Assembly (NCBI GenBank): GCA_023434425.1
Contig: JAEYSS010000239.1
Coordinates: 1-12,835 of the forward strand
Source of the DNA: Pseudomonadota bacterium
GTDB lineage: Bacteria > Pseudomonadota > Alphaproteobacteria > Ferrovibrionales > Ferrovibrionaceae
DNA length: 12,835 nucleotides
Reading direction: 5' to 3'
The notes under the pieces were generated by a model, which made no database searches, was not told the DNA's origin, and was given only the letters and a program-made list of their open reading frames with translations. Below are positions 1 to 6,660 of the stretch, in pieces. The first letter of the stretch is position 1. Every line of letters starts with the position of its first letter. A program made the position numbers and the translations under genes.

Positions 1-137
1 CAGGTGGTCTTGCCGGCGCCGTTGGGACCGATCAGGCCGACAATGCCGTCCCTGGGCACGCTGAACGAGGCGCGCGACACCGCGCGCAGGCCGCGATAGC
101 TCTTCGAGATGCCATCGACAACCAGGAGATCGCTCAT
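1..137 (-). CDS. livG: Branched-chain amino acid-type ABC transporter ATP-binding protein, N-terminal part (cut by window edge)
   Basis: This is the first 45 codons of an ATPase that would power the importer encoded beside it, working on the cytoplasmic face of the membrane. The protein begins MSDLLVVDGISKSYRGL, typical of LivG-type subunits. The Walker A motif (G-P-N-G-A-G-K-T-T, residues 37-45) lies exactly at the window edge, so the Walker B, signature and switch motifs are not visible. Its ATG overlaps the livM stop codon in an ATGA junction, which implies translational coupling and one shared transcript. A second ATPase (livF) would be expected beyond the edge. Family assignment is firm. 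LivG rather than LivF is inferred from its position directly after livM and its N-terminal sequence. Confidence 0.9.
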   Translation of the reverse strand, partial: MSDLLVVDGISKSYRGLRAVSRASFSVPRDGIVGLIGPNGAGKTT

Positions 138-1135
138 TTCCGCATCGCCAGACCCAGCTTGCGTCGCAGCACCGGCCAGATGCCATGCGGCAGGTACATG
201 ATCACCACCGCCAGGCAGACGCCGTAGAAGACCTGCTTGATACCGGGAATGTCATAGCCCAGCCCATGCACGACCTCGTTGAGCCCTTCGGCCAGCAGAG
301 TGAGCACGAAGGCGCCGAGGATCGGGCCGAACAGCGAGCCGACGCCGCCGATGATCGGGCCGAGGATCAGCTCGATCGAGCGGTTCATGCTGAAAATCTG
401 CTCGGGGAACAGGTTGTTGTAATAGAAGGCGAAGAACACGCCGGAGAGCGCGGTCATGCCGGACGAGATCGCCACCGCGATCATCTTGTAGCGGAAGATG
501 TTGATGCCCAGCGTCTGCGCGGCTTCAGGCTCCTCGCGGATCGCCAGCCAGTAATAGCCGATGCGGCCGGTCAGCAGCCAGCGGCAGAAGAGGAAGGCCA
601 GCACGGTGATGGCCAGCAGGATGTAGTAGAACATGGTCGGCGAGCCGCGCAGGTTGAGCGGATCGTTCACGCTGTACTGGGTTACCGGCAGGAAGAAGCC
701 GCCCGAGCCGTTCACCCACATGAAATGGTCGAAGCCGACGCGGGTGAATTCGGCGAAGGCGATGGTCAGCAGGGCGAAATACACGCCGCCGATGCCGAAG
801 CGGAAGGCGAGGAAGCCGATCACCAGCCCGGCCGCCATGCTGATCAGGATGGCGATCCACACACCCGCCCAGGGACCGATGCCGAAATGCACATAGAGGG
901 CCGCGGCGGTATAGGCGCCGAGGCCGACATAGAGCGAGTGGCCGAGGCTGAGCTGGCCGGCAAAGCCCATCATCACGTTCCAGGCCTGGCCGGTATAGGC
1001 GAAATACAGCACCAGGATCAGCACCGACAGGAAGTAGTTACCGACGAATAACGGCGCGACCAGCAGGAAGGCCAGCAGCAGGCCGAGCAGGATGAGGGCG
1101 CGCCTTGGCACGCCGTCGAGCAGACGCGCGATCAT
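134..1135 (-). CDS. livM: Branched-chain amino acid-type ABC transporter permease LivM
   Basis: This is one of two integral inner-membrane subunits that form the translocation pore of a HAAT-family importer. The 333-residue protein is the usual length for LivM. It is strongly hydrophobic, with many predicted membrane helices, starting with a long one at about residues 13-31. The family motif GFAGQLSLGH is at residues 57-66. The cytoplasmic coupling loop (EAA-like, E-E-P-E-A-A-Q-T-L-G, residues 201-210) that contacts the ATPase is present. The start overlaps the livH stop by 4 bases (ATGA) and its own stop overlaps the livG start in the same way, so the three are probably translated in a coupled fashion. 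The substrate cannot be read from the permease. Members of this family carry branched-chain amino acids, amides, urea or aromatic acids. Confidence 0.94.
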   Translation of the reverse strand: MIARLLDGVPRRALILLGLLLAFLLVAPLFVGNYFLSVLILVLYFAYTGQAWNVMMGFAGQLSLGHSLYVGLGAYTAAALYVHFGIGPWAGVWIAILISMAAGLVIGFLAFRFGIGGVYFALLTIAFAEFTRVGFDHFMWVNGSGGFFLPVTQYSVNDPLNLRGSPTMFYYILLAITVLAFLFCRWLLTGRIGYYWLAIREEPEAAQTLGINIFRYKMIAVAISSGMTALSGVFFAFYYNNLFPEQIFSMNRSIELILGPIIGGVGSLFGPILGAFVLTLLAEGLNEVVHGLGYDIPGIKQVFYGVCLAVVIMYLPHGIWPVLRRKLGLAMRK

Positions 1136-2001
1136 GCTTTACGTCCCAGCAGGCCCTGGGGCCGGAACAGAAGAACCAGGATGAGGATGGCGACGCCGAA
1201 CATGGTTTTGGCCGAGGGCGCGAAGAAGAGTCCGGACATGGCTTCCGACAGGCCGATCAGGACGCCGCCGAGCAGCGCGCCGGGCATCGAGCCCAGTCCG
1301 CCGATGATGACGATGACGAAGGCCTGCAGGGTAAACACAGGTCCGATATTGGGCGTGGTGTCGATCAGCAGCGTCATCATCGCGCCGGCGGCGCCGACGA
1401 TGGCCGAGCCGATGCCGAAGGTGAGGGCATAGAGCTGCTTGACGTTGAGGCCGACGACCAGCGCGCCGAGATGGTTGTCGGCGCAGGCGCGGATCGCCTT
1501 GCCGGTGCGGCTCAGCTTGAAGAAAGCGAAAAGCCCGGCGGTGATCGCCAGCGCCAGGACGGCGGTGATCACGCGCACCTTGTCGATCAGCAGCGGCCCG
1601 ACCTCGATGGAGTCGAGGGCGTAATCGACCAGCACGTTGCGGGCATCGGGGCCGAAGATCATCAGCAGGCCGTTGACCATGATGATCGCCACGGCGGCCA
1701 GCAGGATGAACTGGCTGTGTTCGGGCCGGTTGATGAAGGGATTGATCAGCACGGCCTGCATCGCATAGCCGAGCGCGAAGAGGAGGACGGCAATCGGGAT
1801 CATCGACACCAGCGGGTCGATATTCCAAGCGCCGAAAGCGACGATCGCGGCGTAGGACGCGATCGTCATCATTTCGCCATGGGCAAAATTGACCACGCGG
1901 ACCACTCCGAAGATGACAGACAGGCCCAGGGCCATCAGGCCATAAACCAGTCCGGTCAGGATGCCCTGTACGGCAACGGTAAGAATCAAATCGGCGGGCA
2001 T
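1132..2001 (-). CDS. livH: Branched-chain amino acid-type ABC transporter permease LivH
   Basis: This is the second pore-forming inner-membrane subunit of the importer, pairing with LivM. The 289 residues match normal LivH length. The conserved N-terminal family signature is clear: GLVYGLMALGLSVIFGVVRV at residues 17-36, then V-N-F-A-H-G-E-M at residues 37-44. The coupling-loop region I-R-A-C-A-D-N-H-x-G-A is at about residues 170-180. Hydrophobic helices fill the rest. It starts 37 bases after the substrate-binding-protein gene, with only a weak GAAG ribosome-binding match, and ends in an ATGA overlap with livM. It is complete, with no frameshift seen. The transported compound is unknown. 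Confidence 0.94.
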   Translation of the reverse strand: MPADLILTVAVQGILTGLVYGLMALGLSVIFGVVRVVNFAHGEMMTIASYAAIVAFGAWNIDPLVSMIPIAVLLFALGYAMQAVLINPFINRPEHSQFILLAAVAIIMVNGLLMIFGPDARNVLVDYALDSIEVGPLLIDKVRVITAVLALAITAGLFAFFKLSRTGKAIRACADNHLGALVVGLNVKQLYALTFGIGSAIVGAAGAMMTLLIDTTPNIGPVFTLQAFVIVIIGGLGSMPGALLGGVLIGLSEAMSGLFFAPSAKTMFGVAILILVLLFRPQGLLGRKA

Positions 2002-2038
2002 CGGTTTCTTCGAGTGATCACGCGTGGGTTATGACGAT

Positions 2039-3271
2039 TTAGGTCCGCTTCTGCCAGCTCGGCAGCGGCAAGGTCAGGTTGTCTTCCGCGATATCGAGCG
2101 GCAGCACCACCTTCGGACGCTGGTCGAGATTCTGCAGCGTCACCGACTTGATGTTGACGTTCTGGCCCTTCTCGTTGAACTGCAGCGGGCCGCCGGCCAT
2201 CACGTGATCGGTGATGTTGGTCTTGCGGATCGCGTCGGCCAACGCGGCGCCGGCCGTGCTCTTGGCGGCGTTATGCGCCAGCGCAGCCACCATGACGGCT
2301 TCGAAGGAGAAGCCGACATTGAGCTCGAACAGTTCGCCCTTGTAGGCCTTGGTGAACTCGTCGAGCAGCTTCTGCGTCATGCCGGACCGCGGATTGTACC
2401 AGGGCACGTTGGTCAGCAGGTAGTTCGAGAACTTGCCCAGCGTCTTGTAGAACTGGCCCTCGTAGAAGCCCGGCGCGCCGGGGCTCATCACGATCTTCGG
2501 TTCCCAGCGCTGCTTCACCATCTCGCGCACCATCAGGATGGCGTCGTTCAGGCGCGTCACCGGCATCAGCATTTCGGCGCCGGTGGCCTTGGCCTTGGCG
2601 ATTTCCACCGACAGATCCTTGGCCTGCGGATCGTAGGCAATCGTCTCGACGATCTGGAACGGCAGGTTGAAGCGCGGCGCCATCGCCTTGATCGCGCCGC
2701 CCATGGCCTGACCGAAGGTGTCGTTCACATGCATGAAGACGGCGGTTTTCGGCGTGATGCCGCTCTTTTCGAACACGCCCTTCATCAGGTTCAGGCCGTC
2801 GCCGACCAGCATCGGCGCGGTCGGGAAGTTGCGGAACACGAACTTGTAGCCCTGTTCGGTGATCTGCGGGGCGGCTGCCACGTTGATGATATAGGGCACG
2901 CCCTTCTGTTCGGCGACCTGGGCGATGGCGGCGGACTGGCCGCTGTCGAAGGCGCCGATCAGCACATTGGCGCCGTCGTTGATCAGCTTTTCGGCGCGGG
3001 CACGTGCGACGTCGACATTCGACTCGGTGTCGGCGTTCATGATCTCGACATCGGCCTTGATGCCGATCTGCTGCAGCACCTTCGGCGCCAGGTCGATGCC
3101 GCGCTGGCAGGCGATGCCGAGCTGGGCCTGGAAGCCCGAACGCGGATGGATCGAGCCGATCTTCAGTTTGCCGCTTTGCGCCTTCACGATGTTGAAGGGC
3201 GCGGAGCCGGCGACGAGTGCGGCGCCTGCCGCGGATGCCGCGAACTGGCGGCGCGTAAGCTTGATGCTCAT
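2039..3271 (-). CDS. Periplasmic substrate-binding protein of the HAAT-type ABC importer (Tat signal)
   Basis: This periplasmic protein captures the solute and delivers it to LivHM. The 410 residues belong to the Leu/Ile/Val-binding type (Peripla_BP_6): the mature start K-L-K-I-G-S-I-H-P-R-S-G-F, followed by repeated alpha/beta stretches such as N-V-L-I-G-A-F-D-S-G-Q-S-A-A-I, is typical. The N-terminus carries a twin-arginine signal (T-R-R-Q-F-A, R7-R8), then an Ala-rich hydrophobic stretch and a likely cleavage site near residue 31, so export is probably by Tat. No lipobox cysteine is seen. A strong GGAGG (3277-3281) with 7-base spacing supports this ATG. It sits 30 bases behind the MarR gene and 37 bases ahead of livH. 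The ligand is not identifiable by eye; the linked MarR regulator makes an aromatic or other organic acid as plausible as an amino acid. Confidence 0.92.
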   Translation of the reverse strand: MSIKLTRRQFAASAAGAALVAGSAPFNIVKAQSGKLKIGSIHPRSGFQAQLGIACQRGIDLAPKVLQQIGIKADVEIMNADTESNVDVARARAEKLINDGANVLIGAFDSGQSAAIAQVAEQKGVPYIINVAAAPQITEQGYKFVFRNFPTAPMLVGDGLNLMKGVFEKSGITPKTAVFMHVNDTFGQAMGGAIKAMAPRFNLPFQIVETIAYDPQAKDLSVEIAKAKATGAEMLMPVTRLNDAILMVREMVKQRWEPKIVMSPGAPGFYEGQFYKTLGKFSNYLLTNVPWYNPRSGMTQKLLDEFTKAYKGELFELNVGFSFEAVMVAALAHNAAKSTAGAALADAIRKTNITDHVMAGGPLQFNEKGQNVNIKSVTLQNLDQRPKVVLPLDIAEDNLTLPLPSWQKRT

Positions 3272-3301
3272 GGTTTCCTCCGTTTTTTGACCTGTTATGC
3301 C

Positions 3302-3943
3302 TCAGGACACAGATGCGCGTCGCCCGGCAGAGGCGGCGCGTTTGGTGCGGGATGCGACTGCATCGTCGTCGATGGCGGAAAGGTTCGCTGCCGGCTGGCT
3401 GCCCTGCGCACGGCGCTCTTCGGCGATCGGGGTGGGTGCGGCGACAAACTTGTGCAGCAGCTGCATCAGGGTGCGATGTTCGTCCGGGCTCAGCGCCTTG
3501 TTGATCAGCATGTCATGCTGCTGCACCCGGGCGACGAATTCGGCCATGCGGCGTTCGCCGCCGGCGGTCAGGAACAGACCATAGGCGCGGCGATCATGCG
3601 GATCGGCACGGCGCTCGACCAGGCCGAGGCGTTCCAGCCGGTCGGTCATGGTCATGGCGCCGGAACGGGCCACGCCCAGCGCCTCGCCCAGCCGGCTCTG
3701 CTGGATGCCGGGATTGCGCTGTACCAGCATCAGTGCGGAGAACAGCGCCGGGCTGACACCGGTTTCGCCCAGGCGGCCGTAGAAATCCTCCCAGACGCGC
3801 AACTGCGCGAGGCGGAGCAGATAGCCGACGTGATTGGGTAGCGTGCCGTAATCGACCGCACGGCTTTCGCCGCGTTGCGCCGATCTCGGGCGGTCGGCTT
3901 TGACCGCGTTGCGAACGGCTGGGCTGCGCATGGGCGCTGGCAC
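3302..3943 (-). CDS. MarR-family transcriptional regulator heading the transporter operon
   Basis: This is a winged helix-turn-helix regulator that would bind DNA as a dimer and respond to a small ligand. With the GTG start at 3943 it has 213 residues. The MarR core runs from about residue 30 (V-D-Y-G-T-L-P-N-H-V-G-Y-L-L-R-L) to 170. The DNA-reading helix region is A-R-S-G-A-M-T-M-T-D-R-L-E-R-L-G-L, followed by the wing signature D-P-H-D-R-R-A-Y at about residues 114-121. The roughly 40 C-terminal residues are polar, alanine-rich and probably disordered. GTG was chosen because GGAGG lies 10 bases upstream. An in-frame ATG at 4006 would give 234 residues, but it has no ribosome site and sits only 3 bases after a promoter -10-like hexamer. 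An ATG at 3931 is also possible. The gene is the first of the operon, so autoregulation is likely. Confidence 0.9.
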   Translation of the reverse strand: MPAPMRSPAVRNAVKADRPRSAQRGESRAVDYGTLPNHVGYLLRLAQLRVWEDFYGRLGETGVSPALFSALMLVQRNPGIQQSRLGEALGVARSGAMTMTDRLERLGLVERRADPHDRRAYGLFLTAGGERRMAEFVARVQQHDMLINKALSPDEHRTLMQLLHKFVAAPTPIAEERRAQGSQPAANLSAIDDDAVASRTKRAASAGRRASVS

Positions 3944-3953
3944 GGTGAATGGT

Positions 3954-3958
3954 CCTCC
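3954..3958 (-). promoter_or_regulatory. Ribosome-binding site selecting the GTG start of the MarR gene
   Basis: GGAGG, within GGGGGAGG on the minus strand, is 10 bases before GTG 3943. It is the only strong Shine-Dalgarno match near the candidate starts of this gene and disfavours the upstream ATG at 4006. Confidence 0.6.
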
Positions 3959-4009
3959 CCCGGACGTTCCTGGCCGGCTCTGGCGGCCGGACGACTTCTT
4001 GTGCATCGG

Positions 4010-4037
4010 ATTGTAGCGGGGAATAACAGTAATGCAA
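4010..4037 (-). promoter_or_regulatory. Putative sigma-70-type promoter of the marR-SBP-livHMG operon
   Basis: On the minus strand, TTGCAT (4037-4032) and TACAAT (4015-4010) are separated by 16 bases. The -10 matches 5 of 6 consensus positions, the -35 only 3 of 6. Transcription would begin near 4003, about 60 bases ahead of the GTG start of the MarR gene. This fits the downstream start and would leave the ATG at 4006 outside the message or leaderless. The stretch is notably AT-richer than its surroundings. Confidence 0.5.
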
Positions 4038-4057
4038 GCGAACGAATTTCCGTTCGC
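4038..4057. promoter_or_regulatory. Near-perfect 20-bp palindrome, candidate MarR operator
   Basis: Half-sites GCGAACG (4038-4044) and CGTTCGC (4051-4057) are exact inverse copies separated by AATTTC. MarR dimers are known to bind palindromes of about 16-20 bp near their own promoters. This one abuts the -35-like hexamer of the promoter that reads into the MarR gene. Assignment to this regulator is inference from position and size. Confidence 0.5.
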
Positions 4058-4163
4058 GGCGGATCGGCACCACTACAACAGGCTTGGGCCTGTCACGCCA
4101 GAGTCATAGCCGGATGGCAGGCTGCGAATCGTCCGGCAAAGGTATGCCGGCCGCAACTTTCCT

Positions 4164-4200
4164 GGCCGGTCCGGCTCCCCGCCCTGACCGGCCCTTTTTT
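4164..4200 (+). terminator. Intrinsic terminator, plus-strand orientation, no obvious upstream gene
   Basis: GGCCGGTC (4164-4171) pairs perfectly with GACCGGCC (4186-4193) around a 14-base loop. It is followed by C and six T residues (4195-4200). The T-run exists only on the plus strand; on the minus strand the stem is followed by AGGAAAG, so it does not look like an intrinsic terminator for the response-regulator gene that ends at 4213. No plus-strand coding gene lies upstream within 4 kb. See the finding on a possible small RNA. Confidence 0.6.
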
Positions 4201-4212
4201 GCTATTGAATGC

Positions 4213-4809
4213 TCAGGCTGATTTGGGCTTGCGGCGCTCGTCGCCGCTGCGGCGGCTCGGCCGCTGGCGCCGTTCCTGCTCCGGCGGCAGCGGCATCTCC
4301 GCCCGGCGGTCGGCCATGCGGCGGCGGTCGGCCAGGCGCCGGCGATCCGGGCCCACGAAACCCGCGCTGCGGATGAATTTGCGCGGCATCTGCAGCACAT
4401 GCATCAGGCGCAGCACCAGCCCTTCCATCGACAGCGGCTTGCGCACGATCTCGTTCACCCCGGCATCGCGCGCGGCGGCGACCAGGCCCGCATCGGGCGA
4501 ACCGGTCATCAGGATGATCGGCAGCGGGTCGTTTTCGCGGCGCAACCGGCGGGTCAGCGTCAGGCCGTCGCCGCCGGCGGCATTGCCCGGCAGCTTGTGG
4601 TCGAGCAGCACCACGCTGGGGCGCTGTTCGACGATCTGGCGCATGGTTTCGGCAGCCGTACTGGCCACGATGATCGACGGGAAGCCCATGCCGAGCAGCA
4701 CGTCGCGCAGGGTGCGGCGCAGGCCGCGATCACCCTCTGCCACCAGGATGGTGGAGCGGCGGAAGGCGCCCGGATCGATGCGGCGGGTCTTGGGTTCCTG
4801 GACGGTCAT
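4213..4809 (-). CDS. Stand-alone response regulator (receiver domain) with basic repetitive C-terminal tail
   Basis: A single receiver domain, probably phosphorylated by an unlinked histidine kinase, with no recognised output domain. From the ATG at 4809 it has 198 residues. Visible key residues are the phospho-acceptor D70 (V-V-L-L-D-H-K-L-P-G), T102 (I-L-M-T-G) and K124 (V-R-K-P-L). The acidic pocket is unusual: E25-G26-D27 where two adjacent acidic residues are normal. After residue 151 (F-V-G-P-D-R-R-R, a tail motif seen in many alphaproteobacterial regulators) come three repeats of the form D-R-R-x-x-A and a strongly basic, probably unfolded tail. An in-frame ATG at 4851 would add 14 residues, but these are encoded inside a long hairpin; neither start has a good ribosome site. 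It lies 74 bases after dapD on the same strand. Its role is unknown. Confidence 0.85.
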   Translation of the reverse strand: MTVQEPKTRRIDPGAFRRSTILVAEGDRGLRRTLRDVLLGMGFPSIIVASTAAETMRQIVEQRPSVVLLDHKLPGNAAGGDGLTLTRRLRRENDPLPIILMTGSPDAGLVAAARDAGVNEIVRKPLSMEGLVLRLMHVLQMPRKFIRSAGFVGPDRRRLADRRRMADRRAEMPLPPEQERRQRPSRRSGDERRKPKSA

Positions 4810-4810
4810 G

Positions 4811-4851
4811 ATGGCGAAGCTAAGGGGTTCTCGACCCTCAAGCTTCGCCAT
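4811..4851. repeat. 41-base inverted repeat (hairpin) between dapD and the response-regulator gene
   Basis: ATGGCGAAGCT (4811-4821) and AGCTTCGCCAT (4841-4851) are perfect 11-base inverse copies. After two mismatches the inner bases pair again (GGGGT with ACCCT, including one G-T wobble). No T-run follows on either strand, so it is not a standard terminator. It ends one base before the preferred start codon of the response-regulator gene, so it could act in the leader RNA, as a 3' end of dapD mRNA, or as a protein-binding site. Confidence 0.7.
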
Positions 4852-4883
4852 TCATCGTTAAGGAAAGGTTTGCGCGGCGCGGT

Positions 4884-5738
<855 letters not shown>

Positions 5739-5746
5739 GGCGGAAA

Positions 5747-5751
5747 TCCTT
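5747..5751 (-). promoter_or_regulatory. Ribosome-binding site of dapD
   Basis: AAGGA on the minus strand, 8 bases ahead of the ATG at 5738. It decides between this start and the upstream in-frame ATG at 5807, which has no comparable site and overlaps the promoter's -35 element. Confidence 0.65.
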
Positions 5752-5779
5752 GCGAAATGCGGGTCGGCGAGATCGCGAG

Positions 5780-5807
5780 ACAATAGCCGGCGGGCTTTCC
5801 GAGTCAA
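5780..5807 (-). promoter_or_regulatory. Putative sigma-70-type promoter of dapD
   Basis: On the minus strand TTGACT (5807-5802, 5 of 6 to consensus) and TATTGT (5785-5780, 4 of 6) are separated by 16 bases. It lies in the 84-base gap between the HAD gene and dapD, giving an expected transcript start near 5773 and a leader of about 35 bases. dapD could therefore be expressed independently of the upstream gene. Confidence 0.55.
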
Positions 5808-5822
5808 CCCGGAGAGGGTTTT

Positions 5823-6539
5823 TCAGGCCGGCAAGGCAGCCAGGAAAGCGGTCAGGTCGGGGGCGGTGTAATGGATATGCGTGTGGTCGTTCGCATCGGG
5901 CCTGGACCAGGCCGCATTCGTCGGCACCCAGACGGTGGTCATGCCCAGTTCGGCGGCGGGTTTCAGGTTGCGCGCCATGTCTTCCACCATCACCGCGCCG
6001 ACCGGCTCGACGCCATGCGCCTGCAACATCGCGCGATAGGGCGCTATCTCCGGCTTGGGCAGGTAGTCGGAGGCAACGATGTCGAACACCGCCTCGAAAT
6101 GATGATGCACGCCCAGCTTGCGCATAATGCGTTCGGCATGCGCCACGGTTCCGTTGGTGTAGATCAGCTTGCGGCCGGGCAGGCGCTGCAGCTGCTCGGC
6201 CAGTGCGGGCAGGGCGGCCACGACGCTCAGGTCGATGTCATGCACGTAATCCAGAAAGGCGACCGGATCGACGCCATGCTCGACCATCAGGCCGCGCAGG
6301 GTGGTGCCATGTTTCTGGAAAAAGTATTTCCGCTTCTCGGCCGCCGCTGCGGCACCCAGCGCGAAGGTTGTCGAGATGAACTCGCCCATCCGCTGCTGCA
6401 CCTGCTCGAACAGCGCGCATTCGGCCGGATAGAGCGTGTTGTCCAGATCGAAGACCCAGGTATGGGCATCGCGCAGGGCGGCACCGGTCAGCGGTGCTGT
6501 AGCGGAAGGCTTGGCGGCGGCGGATGGCGGGGAGATCAC
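5823..6539 (-). CDS. HAD-family hydrolase, pyrimidine 5'-nucleotidase-like
   Basis: A cytoplasmic phosphatase of the haloacid dehalogenase superfamily (subfamily IA), most like the pyrimidine 5'-nucleotidase group that dephosphorylates nucleoside monophosphates. With the GTG start at 6539 it has 238 residues, normal for the group. Catalytic motifs are complete: motif I W-V-F-D-L-D-N-T-L-Y (nucleophile D31, acid/base D33), motif II I-Y-T-N-G-T (T128), motif III K162 in L-P-K-P-E, and motif IV V-E-D (E186, D187). A helical cap lies at about residues 40-110. The reading frame stays open upstream to 7058, but that part is antisense to the cyclase gene. GTG 6539 is the nearest suitable start codon, though it has no clear ribosome site. 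It lies upstream of dapD on the same strand, 84 bases away. The exact substrate is inferred. Confidence 0.88.
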   Translation of the reverse strand: MISPPSAAAKPSATAPLTGAALRDAHTWVFDLDNTLYPAECALFEQVQQRMGEFISTTFALGAAAAAEKRKYFFQKHGTTLRGLMVEHGVDPVAFLDYVHDIDLSVVAALPALAEQLQRLPGRKLIYTNGTVAHAERIMRKLGVHHHFEAVFDIVASDYLPKPEIAPYRAMLQAHGVEPVGAVMVEDMARNLKPAAELGMTTVWVPTNAAWSRPDANDHTHIHYTAPDLTAFLAALPA

Positions 6540-6650
6540 GGTATCGCAGCTTAGAGGCTTCCGGTTAAAATGGCGAGCATCCGGGCGCCTGGCCGTCCGT
6601 GGCCACAGGTCAAAGGGCAGGGGACAGGCTTTGGGTTTGGGCAGGGCAGC

Positions 6651-6656
6651 AGAGGA
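6651..6656 (+). promoter_or_regulatory. Ribosome-binding site of the diguanylate cyclase gene
   Basis: AGAGGA lies 4 bases before the ATG at 6661. It fixes the start of the PAS-GGDEF protein, whose frame is open upstream to about 6436 only because that part runs antisense to the HAD gene. The 121 bases between the two divergent starts (6540-6660) otherwise hold only an AT-richer stretch around 6565-6571, with no convincing promoter pair. Confidence 0.6.
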
Positions 6657-6660
6657 AACC

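Noticed and set aside
185..1135. Plus-strand open frames opposite livM, including one of 288 codons
   Set aside because: Shadow frames with no domain, opposite a permease whose hydrophobic profile and motifs are clear.
2024..3841. A 605-codon open frame on the plus strand opposite the binding-protein and MarR genes
   Set aside because: Low-complexity composition rich in H, R, Q and D with no motif, antisense to two genes with unmistakable family signatures and ribosome sites.
3944..4006. Extension of the MarR protein to the ATG at 4006
   Set aside because: No ribosome site, only 3 bases from a -10-like hexamer, and the extra 21 residues are low-complexity; the GTG with GGAGG is better supported, though not proven.
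4146..4200. Riboswitch or attenuator based on the alternative pairing before the orphan terminator
   Set aside because: Nothing on the plus strand downstream could be controlled: the next coding gene on that strand starts at 6661. The alternative pairing may be a by-product of GGCC-rich sequence.
5806..5823. Short stem AACCC/GGGTT followed by T residues on the plus strand, possible terminator
   Set aside because: The stem is only 5 bp, overlaps the -35 element of the dapD promoter, and no plus-strand gene precedes it.
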